A stretch of DNA of 7,990 bases. Origin: an uncultured delta proteobacterium. Lineage in GTDB: Bacteria; Myxococcota_A; Polyangia; Polyangiales; Ga0077539. The notes beneath the pieces were generated by a model, which saw only the letters and a list, made by a program, of their open reading frames with translations, had not been told where the DNA came from and ran no database searches. The stretch covers positions 1 through 7,990 of the forward strand of contig CAISKJ010000124.1 of the NCBI GenBank assembly GCA_903885885.1. Reading direction: 5' to 3'. Below, one piece after another: positions 1-6,369 of this stretch; position 1 is the first letter of the stretch, and every line of letters begins with the position of its first letter. The translations under genes were made by a program, and so were the position numbers.

Positions 1-253
1 CGGCGGCCCCGGCCAACAGGTCGTGAATGTCTGCGCCATCGTCGGCGGCCTCGTCGAGGACCGCCGGCGGGACGCCCGCGTCGATCAGCCTGAGCACGCC
101 GCTCGAGGGCCCACCGCGCGCGAACCCGACCGACGGACCAGCGCCCGGGGTCGAACGACGCACGCCGCCCGCGTCGCGTCGCGGCTGGGCGTGCACCTCC
201 GCGCAGCCGACGGTGACAAGGGCGAGCAGTGAAAGGGCGCGCGGGGTGAGCAT
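1..253 (-). CDS. Putative secreted protein or lipoprotein, N-terminal part only
   Basis: An open frame starts at the ATG at 253 and stays open to the left edge, giving 84 codons with no stop in view. The first 17 residues form a signal peptide: a short N-region with one Arg, a hydrophobic core (ALSLLALVTV), then Gly-Cys. Cys17 could be lipidated, but the residue at -3 is Thr, which is weak for a lipobox. A signal peptidase I site after VHA a few residues later is the alternative. The mature part seen is rich in Gly, Ala, Arg and Asp and matches no family I recognise. Codons are strongly G/C-ending, as in real genes of this window. A GTG five codons upstream is possible, but the ATG fits the signal peptide better. 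No Shine-Dalgarno or clear promoter is visible, so it may be read from the kinase operon across the 93-base gap. Function unknown. Confidence 0.6.
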   Translation of the reverse strand, partial: MLTPRALSLLALVTVGCAEVHAQPRRDAGGVRRSTPGAGPSVGFARGGPSSGVLRLIDAGVPPAVLDEAADDGADIHDLLAGAA

Positions 254-291
254 CGCGGCGGACGACACACGAGCACAACGCCGCGCGCGCC

Positions 292-312
292 GCGACGCCA
301 CGATGGCGACGC
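292..312 (-). terminator. Hairpin in the gap after the FGE-fold gene, possible weak terminator
   Basis: Bases 292-300 pair with 304-312 around a 3-base loop, with eight of nine positions pairing and one mismatch. There is no T-run on either strand, so this is not a canonical intrinsic terminator. The same stretch holds an 11-base direct repeat (GCGACGCCACG at 292-302 and 306-316). It lies between two leftward genes and could attenuate or process the transcript, or simply reflect high-GC sequence. Confidence 0.22.
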
Positions 313-346
313 CACGTCGACGGCCACCCCGTCGGTCTGCGCCCGC

Positions 347-1936
347 TCACGGCGCCCGCGCGCAGCGGAAGCCCAGCGTGCGCGCCTTCTCGGCATAGAG
401 CGCCGACGCCCGCGCGGCCCCGCGCACCTCGTCGCGCGTCGAGAGGTAGCCGCCGCCGCGCACGGCGAAGCGCAATGAATCCGTGCTCACCGCGCACAGC
501 GGGTTCGTGCGCGATGCGGTCGCGTTGCGGCAGCCGACGCCGTAGGGCGCGAACACGTCGGCGGTCCACTCGGCGACGTTGCCCGCGAGGTCGAACACCC
601 GGTACCACGGCTGCGCGTGGGCGGTGCGCGTCACGCGCCAGGTGCCGTAGCTCACCTCGTCGCGCTCGCGCGGCGGGCACGCGCTGTTGGTGAAATTGAA
701 GTCGCAGTTCCAGAGCTCGCCCGCGGCGCTGTCGCTGCCCCAGGGGAAGGTGCGCGGCGGCGCGACCTCGGCCGCGCGCGAGCCCGCGTCGGGGAGCGGG
801 AGGTAGCGCGCCACGTACTCCCACTCGGCCTCGGTGGGGAGACGGCCACCGTCCCACACGCAGAAGGCCTGCGCGGTAAACCAGTCGACGCAGTTGAGCG
901 GGCGCTCGTCGAACTCGGGGTATCCGCCGGTGGTCCAGTGGCAGAAGTGACTCTGCCCGGGGTACGCGGTGGGCTCCTCGACGGGCCAGCGCGCCTCGTT
1001 GGGGCGCAGGTCGTGGAGGTAGAGCGTGCCGCCGGGGTACTGCACCCGGTCGTAGGGAGGCCGCGGCATGCCCGCGCGCACATACTGTTGAAAGCGCGCG
1101 ACGGTGACCTCATACCGATCGATGCGAAAGGGCGCCACGGTGACGCCCTCGACGGCTCCGCCCGCCACGCCACCATCACCGGTTTCGCCGAGCGTGAAGG
1201 CCCCCGTCGGCGCGACGAGCTCGTTGCTGCACTGGCTCGTGTAGCGCTCCGGCGCGTCGGTGACCCACGCGACGTCGGCGAACGTGAGGCCGCCGTCGCG
1301 CGCGCAGCTCTGCGGGGGACAGCCCTCGTCGACGACGCCGTCGCAGTTGTTGTCGACGCCGTCGTTGCACTGCTCGGCGCCGCCGCGCACACACGCGACG
1401 GCGGCCACGTCGCGCGGGCTCACCGCGGCGTCGGCGACGGGTGCGGCGGTGAGGAGCCCCGCCACGGGCGCGCAGCCCGACGCGCCGCACACCTGCCCCG
1501 CGGGGCACATGCGGTTCTCGGCGATGCGGCAGCGGCCCGCGAGAAACATCGACAGGAACCGCACCGTGCGCGCTTCGAAGGGCACCGTGACGCTCTGCGT
1601 GAAGTTGCCGGTGTCTTCGTTGAGGTACGCGGTCACGTCGACCTGGAGCTGCCGCGGGTCGTCGGGGTCGCCCGCCGACACGGCGATCTCGCCTGGCAGA
1701 AGCACCCCGTCGGTGGACCCTTCGGTGCCGTTGAGCACCCGCGGACGCACTTCGAACGTTCGATCGTAGAGCCGCGCGGGCGCGCCGACGCGCTTGAGCT
1801 GCACGCGCACGCGCCGCAGCTCGACGCCCGGCAGCATGTCGCTGTCGACGACGACCACCACCTGCGTGGGCGCCTGCTCGCAGGCCATCGCGGCGCCCAG
1901 CGCGAGCAGCCCGAGGCCGCGCAGAAAAGGGCTCAT
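347..1936 (-). CDS. Lipoprotein with MopE-type Cys/Asp motif and FGE-sulfatase-like domain
   Basis: A 529-residue predicted lipoprotein. Residues 1-18 form a signal peptide ending AMA before Cys19, a fair lipobox. Residues 25-130 look like a beta-rich domain I cannot name. Residues 182-211 are Cys-rich. Within them 189-206 (EQCNDGVDNNCDGVVDEG, then Cys) match the MopE-type putative metal-binding repeat common in myxobacterial secreted proteins. Residues 243-527 are an FGE-sulfatase (SUMF1-like) fold: PFRIDRYEVTVARF (269-282), NCVDWFTAQAFC (348-359), GGRLPTEAEWEYVAR (363-377), FPWG (397-400), FDLAGNVAEWTAD (448-460), AVRGGGY (491-497) and LGFRCAR (521-527). True FGEs carry two catalytic Cys just after the RGGS-like motif. 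Here residues 494-508 contain none, so formylglycine formation is unlikely and a structural or binding role is more probable. The start at 1936 rather than 1963 is chosen because it begins the signal peptide, forms an ATGA overlap with the kinase stop, and has AGGAG eight bases upstream. Confidence 0.9.
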   Translation of the reverse strand: MSPFLRGLGLLALGAAMACEQAPTQVVVVVDSDMLPGVELRRVRVQLKRVGAPARLYDRTFEVRPRVLNGTEGSTDGVLLPGEIAVSAGDPDDPRQLQVDVTAYLNEDTGNFTQSVTVPFEARTVRFLSMFLAGRCRIAENRMCPAGQVCGASGCAPVAGLLTAAPVADAAVSPRDVAAVACVRGGAEQCNDGVDNNCDGVVDEGCPPQSCARDGGLTFADVAWVTDAPERYTSQCSNELVAPTGAFTLGETGDGGVAGGAVEGVTVAPFRIDRYEVTVARFQQYVRAGMPRPPYDRVQYPGGTLYLHDLRPNEARWPVEEPTAYPGQSHFCHWTTGGYPEFDERPLNCVDWFTAQAFCVWDGGRLPTEAEWEYVARYLPLPDAGSRAAEVAPPRTFPWGSDSAAGELWNCDFNFTNSACPPRERDEVSYGTWRVTRTAHAQPWYRVFDLAGNVAEWTADVFAPYGVGCRNATASRTNPLCAVSTDSLRFAVRGGGYLSTRDEVRGAARASALYAEKARTLGFRCARAP

Positions 1937-3525
1937 CGCACGGGCTCCTGCACGTTGTCCCACGTGCCCACGCGCGCCGCGGGAACCTCGGGCCGCGCCA
2001 CGAAATACACCAGCGTACCGACGCCCGCGACGACGAGCGCGCTCCCCACCACCGACACCGGCAGCACCCAGCCCGGGAGGCGCACGCGCTCGAGGCTCAG
2101 TGACAAGCGCACCACGCCCGTCGCGCCCACGCGCACCGCGCGGCGCGTCGCCACGTAGCCCGGCGCCGCGAGCTCGACCCAGTGCTCACCGGGCGGCAGC
2201 GTGAGCTCCTGGCGGCTCGCGCCGAGCGGTCGACCGTCGAGCGTGACCGAGGCCGTGAGCGGCATCGGCTCGACGATGAGCCGACCCTCTTGCACCGGCT
2301 CGAGGCGCTCGTTGAAGACCTCCGTCGACCCCGCCGCGCCCGCGATCTCGCGGTGCAGCGGGCGGTGATCGACCGCGCTCCACTCGAACACGTGCGCCCC
2401 CGGGTCGAGCGTGAGCGTGTGACCCGCGGCGAGCGCGCCCTGCGGTCGCCCGTCGATCACCAGCGTGGCCTCGGGGGGTGTGACGGTCAATGTCACACGC
2501 ACCACCCGCCGTCGGAGCTCGACGAGCTCGTCGCGAATGGCCGCGAGGCGCTCTGGCGGCGCGGTGGCTTCGGGCGCGAGGAGGTAGCGCTCGAAGGCCT
2601 CGACGGCGGCCACGTTGCGGCCGAGGCCGCGGTAGGCGATGGCGAGGTTCCAGGTGACCACGGGCAGCGGGCGCAGGCGGTTGGAGCGCTCGAGCGCCAC
2701 GGCGGCGTCGAGGGCGCGCTCGACGAGGGCGCGCATCGCGGGAGACACGTGGGCGAGCGAGGTCTCGAGCGGAGGGCGCTCGCCCGCGAGCACGCGGTGT
2801 ACGAGCACGAGGTAGTTCTCCGAGGGGAAGGGCGTCGCGCCCGCGAGCATCTCGTGGAGCACCACACCGACGGCCCACACGTCGACCGCGGGCGTGAGCG
2901 CGCGCTCGGCCCGCAGCTGCTCCGGCGCCATGTACGCGGGCGTGCCGATGGTCTCGCCGGAGCCCGTGCGTGCGACGTCGCGGGCCATGTCGCGCGCGAT
3001 GCCGAAGTCGATCACCTTGGGCACCTCTTCGCCGTCGGGGCCCTTCGCGAGAAAGAGGTTCGCGGGCTTCACGTCGCGGTGCACGATGCCCGCCGCGTGG
3101 GCCGCCGCGAGGCCCTTGAGCACCGGCGCGACGATGGCCCGCGCGCGCCCCTCGTCGACGCGCCCCTCGCGCTCCAGAAGGGCCTTCAGGTCTTCGCCGA
3201 GCAAGAGCTCTTGCACGATGTAGAGCGCGCCGTCGGCCGCGTCTTGCCCCATGTCGAGCACGTCGACCACGTTGGGGTGCCGCAGCGCCGACGTGGCCCG
3301 CGCCTCGCGCATGAAGCGCTCGACCTGCACCGGGTCGGCGGAGCGCGCGGGGTCGAGCACCTTGAGGGCCACGCGGCGGCTCGTCCAGGTGTTCTCGGCC
3401 TCGTAGACCACGCCCATGCCGCCGCGCCCCAGCACGCGGCGCAGCGCGTAGCGACCCGCCACGATGCGCACGTCGCCCGTGTCGGCGTCGGGCTGGGCAG
3501 TCTGCATGAGCGCGTCGCGGGTCAT
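1933..3525 (-). CDS. PknB-type Ser/Thr protein kinase with TPR-like and two PEGA domains, C-terminal membrane segment
   Basis: 530 residues. The kinase domain (about 25-275) has Gly-rich loop GRGGMG (33-38), Lys55, Glu74, HRDVKPAN (149-156, catalytic Asp151), DFG (173-175), a Thr/Ser-rich activation loop, APE (200-202) and DVWAVG (215-220), so it should be catalytically competent. After the helix at 261-272 the usual closing segment (RDPxxRF and last helix) is missing. The chain goes straight into a TPR-like helical pair (about 277-317, RLRPLPVVTWNLAIAYRGLGR). PEGA-like repeats follow at about 343-410 and 414-479, then one hydrophobic segment (483-509) and a 20-residue tail. With the kinase in the cytoplasm, the PEGA repeats would be cytoplasmic too. 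The frame stays open upstream to 4476, but that part is antisense to another gene. ATG 3525 sits just before the kinase domain and 11 bases after a -10-like TATGGT; ATG 3507 is an alternative. No Shine-Dalgarno is visible. It overlaps the downstream lipoprotein gene by ATGA. Confidence 0.92.
   Translation of the reverse strand: MTRDALMQTAQPDADTGDVRIVAGRYALRRVLGRGGMGVVYEAENTWTSRRVALKVLDPARSADPVQVERFMREARATSALRHPNVVDVLDMGQDAADGALYIVQELLLGEDLKALLEREGRVDEGRARAIVAPVLKGLAAAHAAGIVHRDVKPANLFLAKGPDGEEVPKVIDFGIARDMARDVARTGSGETIGTPAYMAPEQLRAERALTPAVDVWAVGVVLHEMLAGATPFPSENYLVLVHRVLAGERPPLETSLAHVSPAMRALVERALDAAVALERSNRLRPLPVVTWNLAIAYRGLGRNVAAVEAFERYLLAPEATAPPERLAAIRDELVELRRRVVRVTLTVTPPEATLVIDGRPQGALAAGHTLTLDPGAHVFEWSAVDHRPLHREIAGAAGSTEVFNERLEPVQEGRLIVEPMPLTASVTLDGRPLGASRQELTLPPGEHWVELAAPGYVATRRAVRVGATGVVRLSLSLERVRLPGWVLPVSVVGSALVVAGVGTLVYFVARPEVPAARVGTWDNVQEPVR
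1945..1949 (-). promoter_or_regulatory. Ribosome binding site for the FGE-fold lipoprotein
   Basis: AGGAG on the minus strand, eight bases before the ATG at 1936 and inside the last codons of the kinase gene. It decides the start codon over the in-frame ATG at 1963, and with the ATGA overlap it suggests translational coupling to the kinase. Confidence 0.65.
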
Positions 3526-3536
3526 CGCGCGCGGGC

Positions 3537-3542
3537 ACCATA
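3537..3542 (-). promoter_or_regulatory. -10-like element of the kinase operon promoter, near-leaderless
   Basis: TATGGT on the minus strand, with 11 bases between it and the kinase ATG at 3525. A transcript starting six or seven bases downstream would have a leader of about five bases, which fits the lack of a Shine-Dalgarno. No convincing -35 hexamer is seen at 17-18 bases. The same hexamer faces the other way at 3601-3606. Confidence 0.45.
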
Positions 3543-3600
3543 ACACAGGCCGCCGCCGCAACGATCGCCGCGCGTGGTAGCGCTCGCGGCGCAGTTTGAC

Positions 3601-3606
3601 TATGGT
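3601..3606 (+). promoter_or_regulatory. -10-like element of the rightward envelope-protein/GT39 operon, near-leaderless
   Basis: TATGGT followed by CCGCGCCCC and then the GTG at 3616, leaving nine bases between hexamer and start codon. The block 3601-3615 matches the block at 6351-6365 before the DUF72 gene at 13 of 15 positions. No good -35 lies 17-18 bases upstream. The TTGAC at 3596-3600 touches the hexamer and cannot act as its -35. The position supports GTG 3616 over the in-frame GTG at 3574. Confidence 0.45.
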
Positions 3607-3615
3607 CCGCGCCCC

Positions 3616-4608
3616 GTGTCGACCGAGCCGAGTGAACCTTCGCAAGACGTAGAAGCGGGCGCTCCGCCCGACGCACCGCGCGGCCGCGGGCGCTGGTGGT
3701 TCCTCGCGGTGCCCGCCGTGGCGCTGGTCGAGCTCCTCGCCGAGTGGGTCATCGAGGCGCGCGTGCCGAAGCCCGAGCACTGGCGCGCCGCGCACGACCA
3801 CATCGCCCACGCACGCCGCGCGGGCGACCTCGTCGCCTCGGCCCCCGTCTGGACCGACCCGCTGGCGCGCATGTACTTCCGCGACCTCATCGCGATGCGC
3901 GACGCCGCGCGCCCCGACGCCACGCGCTACGCCCGCGCCTGGGTGGCCACCATCCGCGGCCGCGAGCACCCCGACTTTCGCGGCTAGCGCGAAGAGAGCG
4001 CCACCGCGTTCGGCCGCGTCAACGTGCGGCTCCTCGTCAACCCGGCGCCCGCGCAGGTGCTCTACGACTTCGTCGAGCACGTGCGCCCGCCCGACGCCTC
4101 CGTCGAGCGCCTCGACGGCGACAACCGCCGCGCGTGCGCCTTTCAGGGCGGCAACCTCGTGGCCGGCGGCGGCCTCGGGCAGGGCGCGCTCCCGGGCCCC
4201 GAGCGCTACCTCTGCGGCGAGGCGTGGAACTACGTCGGCGTCACCGTCATTGAGGACATGGAGCACCGCGGCCGCCGCTGCATCTGGTCTCACCCCGTGC
4301 AAGGCGGCGTCATGGTCACCACCTTCGAGAACGTGCCCGTCGGGCGCAAGCTCCACGGCCACCACGGCATCGCCTACGAGGCCGAGCGCGGCGACGATTT
4401 CGGCAACGACCTCGGCGGCCCCGTCGAGCTCCGCGCGCTCGTCGACGGGCATCCCGTGGGCACCTCGGTGCACCACGACAACGAGGGGTGGAAGGGCTAC
4501 GAGTTCGACACCGCGGCCTATGCGGGCACCTCACACCGCGTGAGCTTCGAGGTGCGCAGCGAGCGCGCGGGCATGCGCCACTACTGTTTCGAAGGCGACA
4601 CGCGATGA
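3616..4608 (+). pseudogene. Single-pass envelope protein interrupted by one in-frame amber codon
   Basis: One reading frame of 331 codons (330 residues if read through) from GTG 3616 to TGA 4606-4608, broken only by TAG at codon 124. An automatic caller would probably report two pieces, 3616-3987 (123 aa) and 4024-4608 (194 aa). The N-terminal part has a short Arg-containing cytoplasmic tail, one membrane segment (27-45), then a soluble region with DLVASAPVWTDPLARMYFRDLI. The part after the stop keeps the same frame and codon bias. It holds YVGVTVIEDMEHR, RRCIW and four Cys, and ends in what looks like a beta-sandwich (ELRALVDG, GYEFDTAAYAG, SFEVRSE, HYCF). The second half has no good start: GTG 4024 lacks a Shine-Dalgarno and cuts into what looks like continuous protein. 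TGG (Trp) to TAG by one base change is the simplest origin. The gene overlaps the glycosyltransferase start by ATGA, so it is probably its periplasm-facing partner; its function is unknown. Whether it is a true pseudogene, a readthrough gene or a sequence error cannot be told here. Confidence 0.7.
3985..3987 (+). other. In-frame amber (TAG) codon
   Basis: The codons read CGC GGC TAG CGC GAA GAG, with coding-like sequence in the same frame on both sides. It is the only stop in this frame between 3616 and 4606. A single G-to-A change of TGG would create it. Confidence 0.85.
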
Positions 4609-6338
4609 GCAACGAAACCCCCTCGCGCGGTGCGCGCCTCTACGCCGCGCTGCGCCCGCACCTCATCGGCCTCACGCTCTGCGTGGTCTACGTGCTCATT
4701 CTCATGCGCACGGCGCGCTACCTCGGCTTCGCGCGCGACGAGGGCTTCTACTTTCACGCCGCGCGCACCTACGCGGGCTGGTTCGACGCGGTGCTGCAAC
4801 ATCGGCCCGACGTGTTCACGCGCCCCGCCGTCGACGCCGCGTGGAACGTCAACCATGAGCACCCCTCGCTCATGAAGTCGCTCTTCGGCCTCTCGTGGTT
4901 GTTCCTCCACGAGAAGTGGCACCTCATTCGACAAGAGAGCCTCGCGTTTCGCCTCCCCGGCATGGTGATGGGCGGCATCGGGCTCTGGTTCACGTACCTC
5001 TTCGGCCTCCGCGCGTGGAACCACCGCGTGGGCCTCTTCGCGGCGCTCGCCCTCGCGCTCATGCCCCGGGTCTTCTATCACGCGCACCTCGACTGCTTCG
5101 ACGTGCCCGTCATGACGATGTGGGTCGCCGTGCTCTACTGCTACTGGCGCGCGACGGAGGGCGGCCTGCGCTGGGCCATCGCCACGGGCCTCATGTGGGG
5201 CCTCGCGCTCGAGACCAAGCACAACGCGTGGTTCGTGCCCTTCCTCGTGGTGGCGCACTTCGTCGTCACGCGCGGCCGCGAGATCTTCGCCGACGCGAAG
5301 GGCGCCAAGTTCCCGTTGCCCCTCTCGCTGGTGGCCATGGCGGTGCTGGGCCCGCTGGTGTTCGTGGCCCTGTGGCCGTGGATGTGGTTCGACCTCCTCC
5401 ACACCGCCGACGGCCGCCCCGGGCGCCTCTCAGAGTACGTCGGGTTTCACCTGAACCACGCGTACTACAACATGGAATTTCTCGGGTACAACTGGTTCCG
5501 CCCGCCCTTTCCGCGCACCTATTCGTGGGGAATGATCCTCCTCACGGTGCCGGGCATCACGCTGCTCCTGGCGGTGATCGGGCTCGCGCTCCAGCTCCGT
5601 CGCGCGCTCCGCGAGGCCACCCTGCTCGACGTGATCGTCGACCGCGTGCCCGCCCTCGCGCGGCTTCGCGCGCCCGTCGGCGATCAGCGCGGCACCGTGC
5701 TCCTCGTGGGCATGGGCTTCCTCGTGCCGCTCGCGCCGTGGTTCTCATCGAAGACGCCCATCTTCGGCGGCACCAAGCACTGGTTCCCGGCGTACCCGTT
5801 CCTGGCCATCATGGCGGGCCTCGGCTTCGCGTGGGTGGCTTCGAAGCTCGAAGAGAACGTGCGGGGCAAGGTGCGCTTCGCGTGGCTCCCGGCCACCGCG
5901 CTCGGGGCCGTGCTGGCGCTGCCGGCGCTCTCGCAGACCGCCCACTCGCACCCCTTCGGGCTCAGCAACTACACCCCCATCGTGGGCGGGGCTCCGGGCG
6001 CGGCCGACGTGGGGCTCAACCGACAGTTCTGGGGCTTCACCACGGGGAGCCTCGTGCCGTGGTTCAACGAGCACGCGCCGCAGGGGGCGGGGGTGTACAT
6101 CCACGACACCACCTACGAGAGCTGGGAGATGCTCCAGCGCGACGGATACCTCCGCGAAGACCTGCGCCCCGTGTGGCAGGTGGGCGAGGGGAGGTACGCC
6201 ATCGTGCACCACGAGCTGCACATGAACGAGGTCGACTACCAGATCTGGCAGGCCTACCAGTCGCCCGCCACGGTCGAGGTGCTCACCTACGACGGCGTCC
6301 CCATCGTGTCGGTGTATGAGCGGGCCGTGACACGGTGA
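4605..6338 (+). CDS. GT39/ArnT-like multi-pass membrane glycosyltransferase
   Basis: 577 residues with about 11-12 predicted membrane segments: roughly 20-38, 115-135, 143-160, 167-182, 188-204, 208-222, 238-258, 306-328, 364-380, 393-412, 426-443 and perhaps 92-102. The pattern is that of GT-C glycosyltransferases of the PMT/ArnT type, which transfer a sugar from a polyprenyl-phosphate donor on the outer face of the inner membrane. Supporting motifs are ARDEGFY (43-49, the acidic Asp-Glu pair in the first outer loop), NHEHPSLMK (83-91), HAHLDCFDVP (159-168) and LETKHN (202-207). A conserved-looking stretch (HPFGLSNYTPIVGGAPGAAD, then GLNRQFWG) opens a soluble C-terminal domain of about 130 residues. 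The acceptor cannot be deduced. ATG 4605 overlaps the upstream stop (ATGA) and has GAAGG nine bases before it. The frame is open further upstream, but that part lies inside the preceding gene in another frame. Expression may depend on translation reaching the end of that amber-interrupted gene. Confidence 0.85.
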   Translation: MSNETPSRGARLYAALRPHLIGLTLCVVYVLILMRTARYLGFARDEGFYFHAARTYAGWFDAVLQHRPDVFTRPAVDAAWNVNHEHPSLMKSLFGLSWLFLHEKWHLIRQESLAFRLPGMVMGGIGLWFTYLFGLRAWNHRVGLFAALALALMPRVFYHAHLDCFDVPVMTMWVAVLYCYWRATEGGLRWAIATGLMWGLALETKHNAWFVPFLVVAHFVVTRGREIFADAKGAKFPLPLSLVAMAVLGPLVFVALWPWMWFDLLHTADGRPGRLSEYVGFHLNHAYYNMEFLGYNWFRPPFPRTYSWGMILLTVPGITLLLAVIGLALQLRRALREATLLDVIVDRVPALARLRAPVGDQRGTVLLVGMGFLVPLAPWFSSKTPIFGGTKHWFPAYPFLAIMAGLGFAWVASKLEENVRGKVRFAWLPATALGAVLALPALSQTAHSHPFGLSNYTPIVGGAPGAADVGLNRQFWGFTTGSLVPWFNEHAPQGAGVYIHDTTYESWEMLQRDGYLREDLRPVWQVGEGRYAIVHHELHMNEVDYQIWQAYQSPATVEVLTYDGVPIVSVYERAVTR

Positions 6339-6356
6339 AGGTCGGTGGTGTAGGGT
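6327..6356 (+). promoter_or_regulatory. Sigma70-like promoter of the DUF72/GGT-like operon
   Basis: GTGACA (6327-6332, five of six matches to TTGACA), an 18-base spacer, then TAGGGT (6351-6356). Thirteen bases separate the -10 from ATG 6370, so the leader would be about six bases with no Shine-Dalgarno. The -35 lies inside the last codons of the glycosyltransferase gene. No terminator is seen in the 31-base gap, so readthrough from upstream is also likely. Confidence 0.55.
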
Positions 6357-6369
6357 CCGCGGCCCTTCC

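Noticed and set aside
1937..1963. ATG at 1963 as start of the FGE-fold lipoprotein
   Set aside because: It would place nine extra residues before the signal peptide, and the Shine-Dalgarno at 1945-1949 serves the ATG at 1936.
617..2158. Long rightward open frame of 513 codons across the FGE-fold gene
   Set aside because: It is antisense to a well-supported protein; long antisense frames are expected at this GC content, and its translation (Arg/Ala/His-rich) matches no family.
2182..3543. Long rightward open frame antisense to the kinase
   Set aside because: The kinase motifs on the other strand are unambiguous; this frame has a low-complexity Arg/His/Val-rich product.
3596..3600. TTGAC as a -35 box
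   Set aside because: It touches the TATGGT hexamer, and no -10-like sequence lies 17-18 bases downstream before the coding region.
3985..3987. Pyrrolysine insertion at the TAG codon
   Set aside because: The protein does not resemble the methylamine methyltransferases that use pyrrolysine, and no pyl genes are in view; TGG-to-TAG is simpler.
3526..4476. Upstream extension of the kinase reading frame to an ATG at 4476
   Set aside because: It is antisense to the envelope-protein gene, its translation is not protein-like, and it would run across the divergent promoter region.
4488..4604. Upstream extension of the glycosyltransferase to an ATG at 4488
   Set aside because: It would overlap the preceding gene by about 120 bases in another frame with Arg-rich, non-membrane sequence; ATG 4605 has the ATGA overlap, GAAGG and a sensible N-terminus.
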